Positions 11,730-22,952 are shown, counted from the stretch's first letter. The stretch is 64,000 nt of DNA from Mytilus edulis (GCF_963676685.1 NC_092349.1:53333232-53397231); one strand, 5' to 3'. A program made the numbers and translations. Notes: generated by a model from the sequence alone, not told the origin.

Positions 11730-13391
11730 ACCAGGCTCAAGCTAGCAGCCACTCGCTAGCAGCCACTTCGCTAGCAGCCAGTTTTCAGATATGTCTAAAA
11801 ACCCAAAAGTTGCATAAGATTCAAACGTACTAAAAAATGTTTTTATTAATATATAATCACAAAATAATCTGCTTTAATATATGATTGAGCAGCCAAAGAC
11901 ACTATTCAATGTTTTTTTTAATTTACATGTTATTTCTTGTTCATTAATTCAGAGACAATAGTATTCGCTTTCCGTATACCAAACAGCGTGCTGCACGCAT
12001 TAAATTTTCAACAGTGCTTGTAGGATCGTAAATAGCTATGAAATTATTTAAATGCATGCAAAATTGTTGTTACATGGTATCGAATTTTCCCTAAGAAATT
12101 AATTTGTGATATTGTAAGAAATAGCTTTCCATAGTCTCGGCACCCTGTCAAGTAGTTCCTAAAAAGTATCAATAGTTTTGCATTACAAGAAGAGAAAATT
12201 GCACTCGTGCTTTGCTATTTTTTTGTCAGACAAATTTGTTTTGACAAAAGATTCTACTTCTGAACAAGCGGAATTCGCTCACATTTGATTATACGAAAGG
12301 TTTATTTGTTGTACTTAATGTATGGTGTGCACGGAAAATATAAATTAGCAATTTATAAAAGAAACCTACCTTTGGACCTATGGTGAAGTTGTCCCACCTG
12401 GGCCATTTAGCCCATTGGACCTTAGACCATTACCTATCATTTGCACCTAGTGGGTAAAAAAGTATTGCCGTAGGGAATTTTTGACAGACTTTTGAAAATT
12501 TGGGGTAGGCATGTTAGACCCTTTAGACCTAAGTTCGGACCTATGGTGAAGACAAACTATGAGTTGTCCCACCTGGACCTTTTGGCCCATTGGACCCTAG
12601 CCCATTACCTACCATTTCCACCTAGTGGCTAAAAAAGTATTGCCGTAGGGAATTTTTTACACTCTTTTAAAAATAGGGGTAAGGCATTTTGTTTAAATCT
12701 AACTTTGGACCGATGGTGAAGACAAACCATGAGTTGTCCCACCTGGGCCATTTAGCCCATTGGACCTTAGACCATTACCTATCATTTGCACCTAGTGGGT
12801 AAAAAAGTATTGCCGTAGGGAATTTTTGACAGACTTTTGAAAATTTGGGGTAGGCATGTTAGACCCTTTAGACCTAAGTTCGGACCTATGGTGAAGACAA
12901 ACTATGAGTTGTCCCACCTGGATCTTTTGGCCCATTGGACCCTAGCCCATTACCTACCATTTCCACCTAGTGGCTAAAAAAGTATTGCCGTAGGGAATTT
13001 TTTACACTCTTTTAAAAATAGGGGTAAGGCATTTTTTTAAATCTAACTTTGGACCGATGGTGAAGACAAACCATGAGTTGTCCCACCTGGGCCATTTAGC
13101 CCATTGGACCTTAGACCATTACCTATCATTTGCACCTAGTGGGTAAAAAAGTATTGCCGTAGGGAATTTTTTACACTCTTTTAAAAATTGGGATAAGGCA
13201 TTTTTTTTAAATCTAACTTTGGACCGATGTTGAAGACAAACCATGAGTTGTCCCACCTGGCCCATTTAGCCCATTGGACCTTAGACCATTACCTATCATT
13301 TGCACCTAGTGGGTAAAAAAGTATTGCCGTACGGAATTTTTGACAGACTTTTGAAAATTTGGGATAGGCATGTTAGACCCTTTAGACCTAA
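11730..13391 (+). repeat. Left terminal inverted repeat with 6 tandem units of about 170 bp
   Basis: The terminus has three copies of gctagcagccact at 11741-11780. Unique TIR sequence follows to about 12365. Then come six units with gtcccacctgg at 12391, 12566, 12736, 12911, 13080 and 13250 (spacing 169-175). Units alternate between a form with gggccatttagccc and a form with ggaccttttggccc. Confidence 0.85.
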
Positions 13392-13776
13392 GTTAAACGA
13401 TGGTTTCTTCATCGGAAGTTCATCAGTTACTTTTGACGGCGATGATATTTTCGTGGATGGTGTGAGGTACAAAGGAACCTTTGGCCTCTGGGAACTCATG
13501 GTGAAAAAGAAACCAGAATCGTTCGACGCCGACGACCTTGACGACTTTGCAGAGATCCTGAAAAGTTCCGGTGCCATGTATCAAGGCAATTCCACTCTCT
13601 TGAAAACCGCGAAGGCGAACAAGAGTTACAAGTGGAAGGAAATCGTATCCCACATCTACCAGAGGGAAAAGTTTGGCAGTGTGCTGCCAGCCGTGTTTCT
13701 TCCTGCCAACTTCAAGCAGCTTCTCGATCGCTTGGAACTGTGTGCTGCAGCTTACCGAGCAGGAAATAGATTTTAG
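13392..13776 (+). pseudogene. Conserved unknown protein of virus-like elements, 5'-truncated by the TIR array
   Basis: The frame 13300-13776 starts inside the tandem repeat. Only from about 13392 does it look like a protein: DGFFIGSSSVTFDGDDIFVDG, RYKGTFGLWELMVKKKP, then a helical stretch and KSYKWKEIVSHIY. From memory, this pattern (xxGFFIG-S-xVT-GDDI-VDG-YKGTxGLWEL) is common in uncharacterised proteins encoded next to capsid genes in invertebrate Polinton-like elements; the function is not known. The N-terminus has been replaced by repeat sequence, so a native start is missing. The last residues (AAYRAGNRF, stop 13774-13776) look like a natural end. Confidence 0.55.
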
Positions 13777-13779
13777 GTG

Positions 13780-14842
13780 GGATGCAGTGTTGTTGTTATT
13801 ACCTTTCATAAACATATTAACAAAATACAAAGTACTACAAAAGTAGCTTGATCCTCTGTTTTTTTTTTTGTTTTTTTTTTTATCATTTAAACAATAAACT
13901 TCCAATCGCCGTTTCTACATATAACCGATCATAGTAGCAATTATTGTTTGTGCACGTGTTCATGAACCAAGTTTCAATAAAATCATAAATATTTGCTTAT
14001 CAAGTTCGACAAAGTAGACAATATAATTATGTATCATCTGTTTCTGATGAGTTGGTATTTATATATTATTATAATACGACTTGTCTATTAATTTACCAAC
14101 AATACTATTTGGCTTTTTTCGTGCTGCTCAGTCTTACTTTTTCTCTTTTTTTTTGCACTCTCGTTTGCCCCTCTTTTTTTAGCCATGACGTAGTCAGTTT
14201 ATTTTTGTCTTTTTGATTTGAATGCCGCTCTCGTACTTTCGCCAATCTTTAAATTGTAAATTAAACAATCATAGTTAAGTTTCAAATACAGAGTAATTAA
14301 ATTAATTCAAATGTACATCTCATACCAATCACAATTACATAGAAGTCTTGATTAACAAACAAAGGTCAGTTTTTAAGACTTGTGATGAGTTAATTATTAA
14401 TCAATAAAAGTGTTGATCCTTGTACAAACACCGTTCAACATGTCTTTAATCAGTTGCGAAGGGTTCACTGCAGGTCACTTTGATTTTGTTCTTGTTTAGA
14501 AATATGAGCTGGTCAACAAGTTCAGAAGAAAGACTGTTTGACTGTCTATGTTTTGTTACAAGTAGTGCACAGGAAAATATTCCCTCGGGAGGAAAGGAGG
14601 TTGCTGGTACTACTATAACAAATAGCATCCTCAGGGTAAACATATTTATGTTATTAATTGATTTTATTTAGTATTACGAAGGGGATATTTCAACGGAAAA
14701 GTGAGTGAAATGTGAAGAGAAATATCGCAAGATGTATGACAGGCAAACGAGTATCCGAGTACTAAAACTGTACTCGAGTACTCGGCCTTCCGAGCGAGTA
14801 CCAGAGTACTCGAGTACTCGTTGCCATCCCTACTAAAAATAC
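13780..14842. other. Spacer in the virus-like element with a cgagtactcg palindrome cluster
   Basis: AT-rich sequence without a recognisable gene. At 14745-14825 the motif cgagtactcg and its variants occur several times, including actgtactcgagtactcgg and agagtactcgagtactcgtt, followed by gttgccatccctac. This looks like one end of a nested small transposon lying just before the capsid gene. The frame at 14480-14671 has no recognisable domain. Confidence 0.4.
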
Positions 14843-16100
14843 ATACATTATGTCTGACATCCTTACAATCCTGACGAAAGTCTCCAGGAATATCAGGTTC
14901 ACGAATACGAACCTCAAGCTGGTGCCAACCTGAATAATCCAGGTGAAATCCTAATCAATATCGAAACCCAAGACTTATTCCTCCATCCCGCTGAAAGTTA
15001 TCTTTTGGTAGAGGGGCGACTGAAAAAGAACGACGGTAGTGCATATGCTGATGCATATCTAGTGTCTCTCATTCACAATGGAATCATGTATCTCTTCTCT
15101 CAGGCCAGCTAATCGAACATATCAACAACCCAGGCGTTGTCACCACCATGTTGGGAATTTTGATTTATCACGACGATTTCTCCAAATCCCAAGGTCTCAA
15201 CCAGCTGTGGTGCAAGGATTCATCTACCGAACCCGAGGCAGAAAACACACGGTTTGCAGCACGTCATGGTTACATTATCCCCAAACCTGCCAACAAAGGA
15301 TCTTTGTCATTCACCATACCCCTGAGACACATTTTCGGCTTTTCAGACGACTACGACAAGATCGTATACTTATTAAAGCATGCATTGTCACTAGTGCGCG
15401 TGATTCAGACGCCGATGCCATGCAATGAGCCGCCGCTGTCAACGATGTGGCAAAAATTATTCTGAGTCAGATCTCTTGGTTCGTTCCTCACGTCACCCCT
15501 TCAGACGAAAACAAGATGCGGCTGTACAAAACCATACAAAGTAAAAGTAAAATCGACTGTGGATTTCGCATGAGGCAGTGTGATTCTATCACTGTTCCCA
15601 AAAACACACAATTCAACTGGCGCTTATCTGCTAAAAGTGGTCCCAAAAAGCCTAGATATACCATCGTTGCCTTCCAAACCGACAAAAGTGTGGATAAGAC
15701 CAATAACGCCGCCGTGTGTGATCACTGTCGATTGCGGAACATCCATGTTACTCTCAACGCTGAACGCTACCCAGCCGTCGAATTCAATGCCGGTTTCACC
15801 CAAAATAGGGTTGCCAGAGTGTTCAAGGAGGCTGCAGACTTCAGAAAGAAATTCTACAACATGGACACCCTCCTCCGTAACGGCAGCGTCAACACCTCTG
15901 ATTTCACGGACGTATTGCCGCTGTTTGTCATCTATGCAAGTCATCAGTCCGAGCGGCTAAAAGGATACACGGTGGACATCCAGATACGAGCCGAATTCGA
16001 GCGCAATGTTCCCGCCAACACCGAAGCATTTGCACTTGTAATCTCCGACAGAGTTCTTTACTTCGAATCTGACGGACAGAAGATGAACGTAATGTTTTAA
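14843..16100 (+). pseudogene. Major-capsid-like protein gene, broken by frameshifts and a stop
   Basis: About 410 residues are spread over three segments on the plus strand ending at TAA 16098-16100. Recognisable pieces are NLNNPGEILINI, GVVTTMLGILIYHDDFSK, QGLNQLWCKD, IPLRHIFGFSDDYDKIVY, LSQISWFVPHVTPS, FNWRLSAKSGPKKPRY and HQSERLKGYTVDIQIRAEF. This series matches a large invertebrate family that I take to be the double-jelly-roll capsid of Polinton/adintovirus-like elements; a structure search would settle it. Breaks: a frame change close to the start (about 14850-14865), a frame change near 15100, a frame change near 15395, and a TGA at about 15426. The last 650 bases (15447-16100) are uninterrupted. 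It ends 10 bases before the next gene, so the genes were packed as in a virus. Confidence 0.6.
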
Positions 16101-16110
16101 GCCTGAATAT

Positions 16111-16800
16111 ATGAACAACATTCCTTTGCAGCAATTCGTAAGTAACACCAATCCAAAACAGGGGTTCTCGTTCATAGTATCCGGGAACCATATCCAAATT
16201 CATAACCGCTTCAATCTACTAAAAATTGGAAAGGATTATGAGATGTCATTGGTAAATCTGGAGACCTACTACTCCATCCCCAACATTCACACAGGTTCCT
16301 ATGGCATTGAAGACATCAACGATGAAATCCAGCGACAGCTACGGCTCAACAAACACAACGCCAAGATCATTATCGATGCAAATCGGTCAACCCTAAGAGC
16401 AACACTAACTCTCGCCAAGCACTACGAAGTAGATTTCAACTTTACAAATAGCCTCAACACCGTCTTGGGATTAGAGCGGCAAATTTACACCTTCGATAGG
16501 GTCTTAGACGGCTATACAGAAGGGGAACACATTGTAACTATCATCAACATCATCAGCATCCTGGCAAACAGTGATATTATCTATGGGAGCTATGTGAATA
16601 GAAACCAGCAATCCAACATCTACAGTTTCCTACCCGGCGTCGATCCTGGTATGAAGAACCCCAAAAAAACCTGGTGTACTTACCAGTGACCCTGAAAACC
16701 CATCAATCGCATGTGCACTTATCTCATCGATCAGGATGGTACCCCCATCAATCTCCGTGGCGAACACCTCACTATCCCTTTTCATCTTCTAAGGGAATGA
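16111..16800 (+). pseudogene. Minor-capsid (penton)-like protein gene with two compensating frame changes
   Basis: ATG 16111 to TGA 16798-16800 is 690 bases, a multiple of three, but an in-frame TGA at 16687-16689 stops the frame. The 192 residues before it include NRFNLLKIGKDYEMSLVNLE, YGIEDINDEIQ, LNTVLGLERQIY, and SDIIYGSYVN, a pattern that accompanies the preceding capsid family in invertebrate elements. From the A7 run at 16663-16669 the conserved reading moves to another frame (VYLPVTL-like). It then returns to the first frame before the LIDQDGTPINLRGE-like end at about 16720-16765. So two small indels of opposite sign bracket about 40 bases. Its penton-like role is inferred from gene order. 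Confidence 0.55.
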
Positions 16801-16804
16801 ATAA

Positions 16805-17437
16805 ATGACTTATCACGAACATGGTTTGAACTTGACAAAAGGTCAAGTTAATAAACTACAATGGGCTGCCAAGAAAGGTTGTCAAGTCTCCGTTCGTTTG
16901 TCCCATGCAAACCTGCAATGCGAACACAAGATGTGGCTCACCTCTCGGCAGGTTCAAAAAATTACGAAGCTTCTCCAAAAATGTACTGGTGGTATGAATC
17001 TGGAGCCGAGTACCACGCAGATAAAGGAAAACATGCAAAACGTAGGTGCATACCTACCCATGTTAGGAGGGTTGGCAATGAGGGTACTTCACATGGTAGC
17101 TAAAACCATTCTACCTGCCTTGGGTATTGGAGCCTTGATTGCTTTGGGTGGTGTATCCGTCAACAAGGTATTGGGATCTGGATTGTACCTGAATCGTGGT
17201 GGATGCGTTAGAAATTTAAAATATTTTAATTCTGGTATATATGGTGAGTTTATTTGCACAGTGAATCCCAGTGGTAACGATCTCTACCTCAAACCCTCAA
17301 ACGCCCGGATCACCTATTGTGATGGACTTTACTTGATGCGTGCACGTGGTCAGCAATTCAACGACGAAGCCGGTCTGATCTTAGGTGTTACCAGCACCTT
17401 CAAAGACACCCCCTCCTCGGTACGCTCCTATAAATAA
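16805..17437 (+). CDS. pX/pVI-like minor structural protein of the virus-like element
   Basis: An uninterrupted 210-residue frame that starts 4 bases after the preceding stop. The N-terminal third has the pattern LTKGQVNKLQWAAKKG and LTSRQVQKITKLLQK, two similar helical units. The middle (residues ~78-125) is hydrophobic and amphipathic: GAYLPMLGG, then AKTILPALGIGALIALGG, then GSGLYLNRGG. The C-terminal part has LYLKPSNARI and DGLYLMRARG. GLYL(K/N) repeats after a hydrophobic segment are typical of the protein I know as pX/pVI-like in adintovirus- and Polinton-like elements. There it is thought to act on membranes or bind the genome inside the capsid. It is the only gene of the core that is still open throughout. 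Confidence 0.6.
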   Translation: MTYHEHGLNLTKGQVNKLQWAAKKGCQVSVRLSHANLQCEHKMWLTSRQVQKITKLLQKCTGGMNLEPSTTQIKENMQNVGAYLPMLGGLAMRVLHMVAKTILPALGIGALIALGGVSVNKVLGSGLYLNRGGCVRNLKYFNSGIYGEFICTVNPSGNDLYLKPSNARITYCDGLYLMRARGQQFNDEAGLILGVTSTFKDTPSSVRSYK

Positions 17438-17439
17438 AT

Positions 17440-17570
17440 GGATGATTTAGATTCTGGGTACCGGCAAACTAGAGATTTCTACCTCCTGAGCCTTATTCTC
17501 TGATCAGACATATTTGTAAACTTACTTCTGTTTATTATGTGGCTTTTTTTCTTTTCTTCCACAAAGGCAC
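17440..17570. other. Short spacer between core and right repeat
   Basis: A pyrimidine-rich run (tggctttttttcttttcttcc) just before the tandem array. Nothing else is recognised. Confidence 0.3.
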
Positions 17571-17571
17571 A

Positions 17572-20500
17572 TTGGTAGGTAATGATTTAAGGTCAAATTG
17601 GCCAAATGCCCAGGTGGGACAACTCACGGTTTGTCTTCAACATAGGTCCAAAGTTAGATTAAAAAAAAAATGCCTTATCTCAATTTTTAAAGAGTGTAAA
17701 AAATTCCGTACAGCAAAACTTGTTTAGCCACTAGGTGCATATGATAGGTAATGGTCTAAGGTTCAATGGGCCAAATGGCTTAGGTGGGACAACTCATGGT
17801 TTGTCTTCACCATGGGTCCAAAGTTAGATTTAAAAAAAATGCCTTATCCCAATTTTTAAAAGAGTGTAAAAAATTCCCTACGGCAATACTTTTTTAGCCA
17901 CTAGGTGGAAATGGTAGGTAATGGGCTAGGGTCCAATGGGCCAAAAGGTCCAGGTGGGAGAACTCATAGTTTGTCTTCACCATAGGTCCGAACTTAGGTC
18001 TAAAGGGTCTAACATGCCTACCTCAAATTTTCAAAAGTCTGTCAAAAATTCCCTACGGCAATACTTTTTTACCCACTAGGTGCAAATGATAGGTAATGGT
18101 CTAAGGTCCAATGGGCTAAATGGGCCAGGTGGGACAACTCATGGTTTGTCTTCAACATTGGTCCAAAGTTAGATTAAAAAAAAATGCCTTATCCCAATTT
18201 TTAAAAGAGTGTAAAAAATTCCCTACGGCAATGCTTTTTTACCCACTAGGTTCAAATGATAGGTAATGGTCTAAGGTCCAATGGGCTAAATGGCCCAGGT
18301 GGGACAACTCATGGTTTGTCTTCACCATCGGTCCAAAGTTAGATTTAAAAAAAAATGCCTTACCCCTATTTTTAAAAGAGTGTAAAAAATTCCCTACGGC
18401 AATACTTTTTTAGCCACTAGGTGGAAATGGTAGGTAATGGGCTAGGGTCCAATGGGCCAAAAGGTCCAGGTGGGACAACTCATAGTTTGTCTTCACCATA
18501 GGTCCGAACTTAGGTCTAAAGGGTCTAACATGCCTACCCCAAATTTTCAAAAGTCTGTCAAAAATTCCCTACGGCAATACTTTTTTACCCACTAGGTGCA
18601 AATGATAGGTAATGGTCTAAGGTCCAATGGGCTAAATGGCCCAGGTGGGACAACTCATGGTTTGTCTTCACCATCGGTCCGAAGTTAGATTTAAAAAAAA
18701 TGCCTTACCCCTATTTTTAAAAGAGTGTAAAAAATTCCCTACGGCAATACTTTTTTAGCCACTAGGTGGAAATGGTAGGTAATGGGCTAGGGTCCAATGG
18801 GCCAAAAGGTCCAGGTGGGACAACTCATAGTTTGTCTTCAACATTGGTCCAAAGTTAGATTAAAAAAAAATGCCTTATCCCAATTTTTAAAAGAGTGTAA
18901 AAAATTCCCTACGGCAATGCTTTTTTACCCACTAGGTTCAAATGATAGGTAATGGTCTAAGGTCCAATGGGCTAAATGGGCCAGGTGGGACAACTCATGG
19001 TTTGTCTTCAACATTGGTCCAAAGTTAGATTAAAAAAAAATGCCTTATCCCAATTTTTAAAAGAGTGTAAAAAATTCCCTACGGCAATGCTTTTTTACCC
19101 ACTAGGTTCAAATGATAGGTAATGGTCTAAGGTCCAATGGGCTAAATGGCCCAGGTGGGACAACTCATGGTTTGTCTTCACCATCGGTCCAAAGTTAGAT
19201 TTAAAAAAAATGCCTTACCCCTATTTTTAAAAGAGTGTAAAAAATTCCCTACGGCAATACTTTTTTAGCCACTAGGTGGAAATGGTAGGTAATGGGCTAG
19301 GGTCCAATGGGCCAAAAGGTCCAGGTGGGACAACTCATAGTTTGTCTTCACCATAGGTCCGAACTTAGGTCTAAAGGGTCTAACATGCCTACCCCAAATG
19401 TTCAAAAGTCTGTCAAAAATTCCCTACGGCAATACTTTTTTACCCACTAGGTGCAAATGATAGGTAATGGTCTAAGGTCCAATGGGCTAAATGGCCCAGG
19501 TGGGACAACTCATGGTTTGTCTTCACCATCGGTCCAAAGTTAGATTTAAAAAAAATGCCTTACCCCTATTTTTAAAAGAGTGTAAAAAATTCCCTACGGC
19601 AATACTTTTTTAGCCACTAGGTGGAAATGGTAGGTAATGGGCTAGGGTCCAATGGGCCAAAAGGTCCAGGTGGGACAACTCATAGTTTGTCTTCACCATA
19701 GGTCCGAACTTAGGTCTAAAGGGTCTAACATGCCTACCTCAAATTTTCAAAAGTCTGTCAAAAATTCCCTACGGCAATACTTTTTTACCCACTAGGTGCA
19801 AATGATAGGTAATGGTCTAAGGTCCAATGGGCTAAATGGCCATCTAATGGACAACTTCACCATAGGTCCAAAGGTATGTTTCTTTTATAAATTGCTAATT
19901 TATATTTTCCGTGCACACCATACATTAAGTACAACAAATAAACCTTTCGTATAATCAAATGTGAGCGAATTCCGCTTGTTCAGAAGTAGAATCTTTTTGT
20001 CTGACAAAAAAATAGCAAAGCACGAGTGCAATTTTCTCTTCTTGTAATGCAAAACTATTGATACTTTTTAGGAACTACTTGACAGGATGCCGAGACTATG
20101 GAAAGCTATTTCTTACAATATCACAAATTAATTTCTTAGAGAAAATTCGATACCATGTAACAACAATTTTGCATGCATTTAAATAATTTCATAGCTATTT
20201 ACGATCCTACAAGAACTGTTGAAAATTTAATGCGTGCAGCACGTTGTTTGGTATACGGAAAGCGAATACTATTGTGTCTGAACTAATGAACAAGAAATAA
20301 CATGTAAATTAAAAAAAACATTGAATAGTGTCTTTGGCTGCTCAATCATATATTAAAGCAGATTATTTTGTGATTATATATTAATAAAAACATTTTTTAG
20401 TACGTTTGAATCTTATGCAACTTTTGGGTTTTTAGACATATCTGAAAACTGGCTGCTAGCGAAGTGGCTGCTAGCGAGTGGCTGCTAGCTTGAGCCTGGT
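17572..20500 (-). repeat. Right terminal inverted repeat with about 13 tandem units
   Basis: This is the inverted counterpart of the left repeat. The marker ccaggtgggacaactca (with variants) recurs about every 170-176 bases from about 17611 to 19671, and a truncated last unit lies at 19843. The outer 630 bp (19880-20500) mirrors 11730-12365 almost base for base, ending in the gctgctagc cluster. It is about 1.3 kb longer than the left repeat because of extra tandem units. Confidence 0.85.
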
Positions 20501-20589
20501 ACGTCTGATTATCAGACGTTTAGAGATGACTAGGTAAAGGGATATCAACATAGACGGCGTAGTAATCTGAAATATAACTGGAATGAAAA

Positions 20590-20880
20590 ACATTGGGTGA
20601 ATTACAGCTACACCTTTTCAATGGTCCCGTTTGATAAAGTACCTCGCAGTATGTATAGAGTACAGCGATGTAGATTTTTTGAAAGTCAAGCGCTGAAGAT
20701 TTACAGGAAATTAATATTGATAGAGAATGAATGTATATCTACAGCGCTGCGCTGTATATCTATATCTCTAGACTGTATATCTACGGCGCTGAAATTCACA
20801 TCGCTAGACTTTATATCTACAGCGCTGAATATCAGACATCAACGGTAAAATTAACCTTTTCAGCGCTTGCCTTTATATCA
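20590..20880. repeat. Degenerate repeat of tatatctacagcgctga
   Basis: The motif tatatctac(a/g)gcgctg and a partner ctagactgtatatc alternate at least four times between 20735 and 20880. The open frame at 20597-20848 is made of this repeat. Confidence 0.6.
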
Positions 20881-21059
20881 ACTGCAGCGGACTTTACATA
20901 ACACCATTTTTTTTTATTTAGTAAGAAATATTTTGTGTAAAAGACTTCCAACTGGTATCACTTACATTGTATTTCAATAATATTATATATTTAAGACGTA
21001 AACATGTTATGCGGTAAGGCGACGAAGGTCAGCCTAGGGACGTTCCCTTTTCTCAAATA

Positions 21060-21160
21060 ATTCCCTTTATTATTCAAATACCTATCTATGCACAGTTCTA
21101 TTATTCAATTACCTATTTCTGCACAGTTCTATTATTCAAATACCTATCTATGCACAGTCG
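21060..21160. repeat. Tandem repeat, about 32 bp x 3
   Basis: attattcaaatacctatc followed by tatgcacagttct appears three times with small changes between 21070 and 21160. Confidence 0.75.
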
Positions 21161-22170
21161 AGGTTGCCAGACCTCATAGCTGGTCAATAACCAAATACGA
21201 CAGTATTAATGTAGTTCCCTTTGTGTTGGGTCTAAATCAGGCTAGTTAAAACTTTCCAAAGGGATACAGAATGCTTTACAGTATCATAAATTAACGTCAG
21301 CTTGTTTTTTATGTGTTTTTTTTTTTTGTCATTCTAATCGAAAAATAAAAGACTTTTTTTTTATATTTCGGATATGTTCTTTTGGGGTGTCAGTCTGATT
21401 ATTGTTTATTATATGTGGTTTTAACATGATATAAAACAACTACTTGGACATTTTTATTGTCCTATATTAGATATAAATCAACTTGAAATCTTTGATTTGT
21501 TGTTTTTACGTCTACTGGATAATAAGTTGGACCTTGTTATTTTATAAATTAGAAGTACATGTATGTATCCGACTATAAATTAGGGAATTCAGGACATTTA
21601 AAACTTTTTTTAAACATATATATCTTTAATTTTTCATTCATTTTAAACCTCTTTTAATAAAATATCACTGTTCAGTGACGCCATTTTACCACAACCTCGT
21701 GGATTTATGAACCCATATTGGTTAATAAAACTTATGATAAACCACTCATAATATTAGTTCTGCTGCTTAGTTTTACCTTGAAAATATCTGTGTTTGCTAA
21801 ATTTTCTATATCTTTTATCGGAATTTAAGAGTTTAATTGCAACAAAACGTTAATACTTATAATAATGTAAAACATATGGAATACCTAATGTATGAATTTA
21901 CATGATATCCAATAAAACAAAGCATAGCACCGCGTTGGTAGTCCACATTAAAAATTGTAAAAGAAGAAATATAAACTCCAAGAGAGCAATACAAATCGTT
22001 GAGCATATAGCAGAAAACGCCATGCCAAAAAACGACAATGAAAATAGAAAAAAAAACTTTATTCATAGCAATACGTGATATGACATAGAGATTCCTTCAC
22101 AATATAATTAAGAAACTGGGGCAAATATTCTCTATTTAAGGAATGACTGTAATATTTTTTCTGTCTATGA
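21161..22170. other. Non-coding, nothing recognised
   Basis: AT-rich. No gene or clear repeat was seen. Confidence 0.35.
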
Positions 22171-22259
22171 AGAAATAACATAAAAAATTTGGTGCACACT
22201 GAATAACGCGCGTAGCTGGTTATTTAACAGTGTGCACCACATTTTTTTTATGTTATTTC
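22171..22259. repeat. Hairpin / small foldback element
   Basis: The left arm gaaataacataaaaaatttgg + tgcacactg pairs with the right arm cagtgtgcaccacatttttt + ttatgttatttc. The loop has cgcgcg and gttattta. The structure spans about 90 bases. Confidence 0.7.
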
Positions 22260-22895
22260 GAATTAACATTACTTAACTCCCAAAAAATTGTTGTTTTTTA
22301 AAGACGTGTTTATCAACTTTTAGATAAATAAAATTGTGAACAGAAAAAAAATCGCTGTGGTTTGGTCAGTTTAAAATATGTATCTTGTCAAACGTGTATA
22401 TACGTAAACATTGTTTTTACCAAACAATTATACCACCCTACAGATTTTCATAACTTTGGAATGCAAGTTTGGGATACAAAAAAAAAACAACGTCTCCATG
22501 ATAAAATGCTTCAGTTTTAGAAACGCTGTCTTGAAAAAAGTAACACAACTGTGTCATTCAATTGGTCACCAGAAGGCAAAATACAATTTCATATTTTCCA
22601 GTGGCTATTATACGGTTACATCAATCAATTATTATTCATTTATGTAACTTAATTCAGGCGTATAAGAATAAAAAAAAGTTTCATGTTAAAATCCTTAACT
22701 GCGATCATTTATACACTTTGAACGGTTTATTTGTGTTTTCTTTCACGGCCGTAATTCATGGAAACGTTTAAGAGGTAAAACTCTAACGAAACTCCTTGTC
22801 TAGACACAGTCATGTATAAAAAGTGTATGAGGGTTTTAATTGGTTTTACATTAAAGAGAATAATAGTCAAAATCAATATTAAAGAGAAAATGAGT

Positions 22896-22920
22896 AAGGG
22901 AGCTACCATTTGATTTTTAT

Positions 22921-22952
<32 letters not shown>

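Larger units (their letters stand above)
11730..20500. mobile_element. 8.8-kb virus-like mobile element (Polinton/adintovirus-like core) with very long TIRs
   Basis: The outer ends are exact inverted copies: accaggctcaagctagcagc at 11730 and its complement ending at 20500. Complementarity then runs inward for about 630 bp of unique sequence before both sides enter tandem arrays. Between the arrays, 13392-17440 is clearly richer in G+C than its flanks and carries a plus-strand gene series with capsid-type products. This gene set is known from Polinton/Maverick and adintovirus-like elements of invertebrates. I see no integrase, DNA polymerase B, ATPase or protease. The element is therefore a deletion derivative or depends on others. 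A possible target duplication (atcagac at 11725-11731 and 20511-20517) fits only if 10 extra bases belong to the right end. Confidence 0.75.

Noticed and set aside
12380..13391. CRISPR-like array in the tandem repeats
   Set aside because: Units are ~170 bp head-to-tail copies without unique spacers, in a eukaryotic genome, and mirrored as an inverted repeat.
13423..13905. 160-residue minus-strand frame
   Set aside because: It is the antisense shadow of the DGFFIG-type gene in the GC-richer core.
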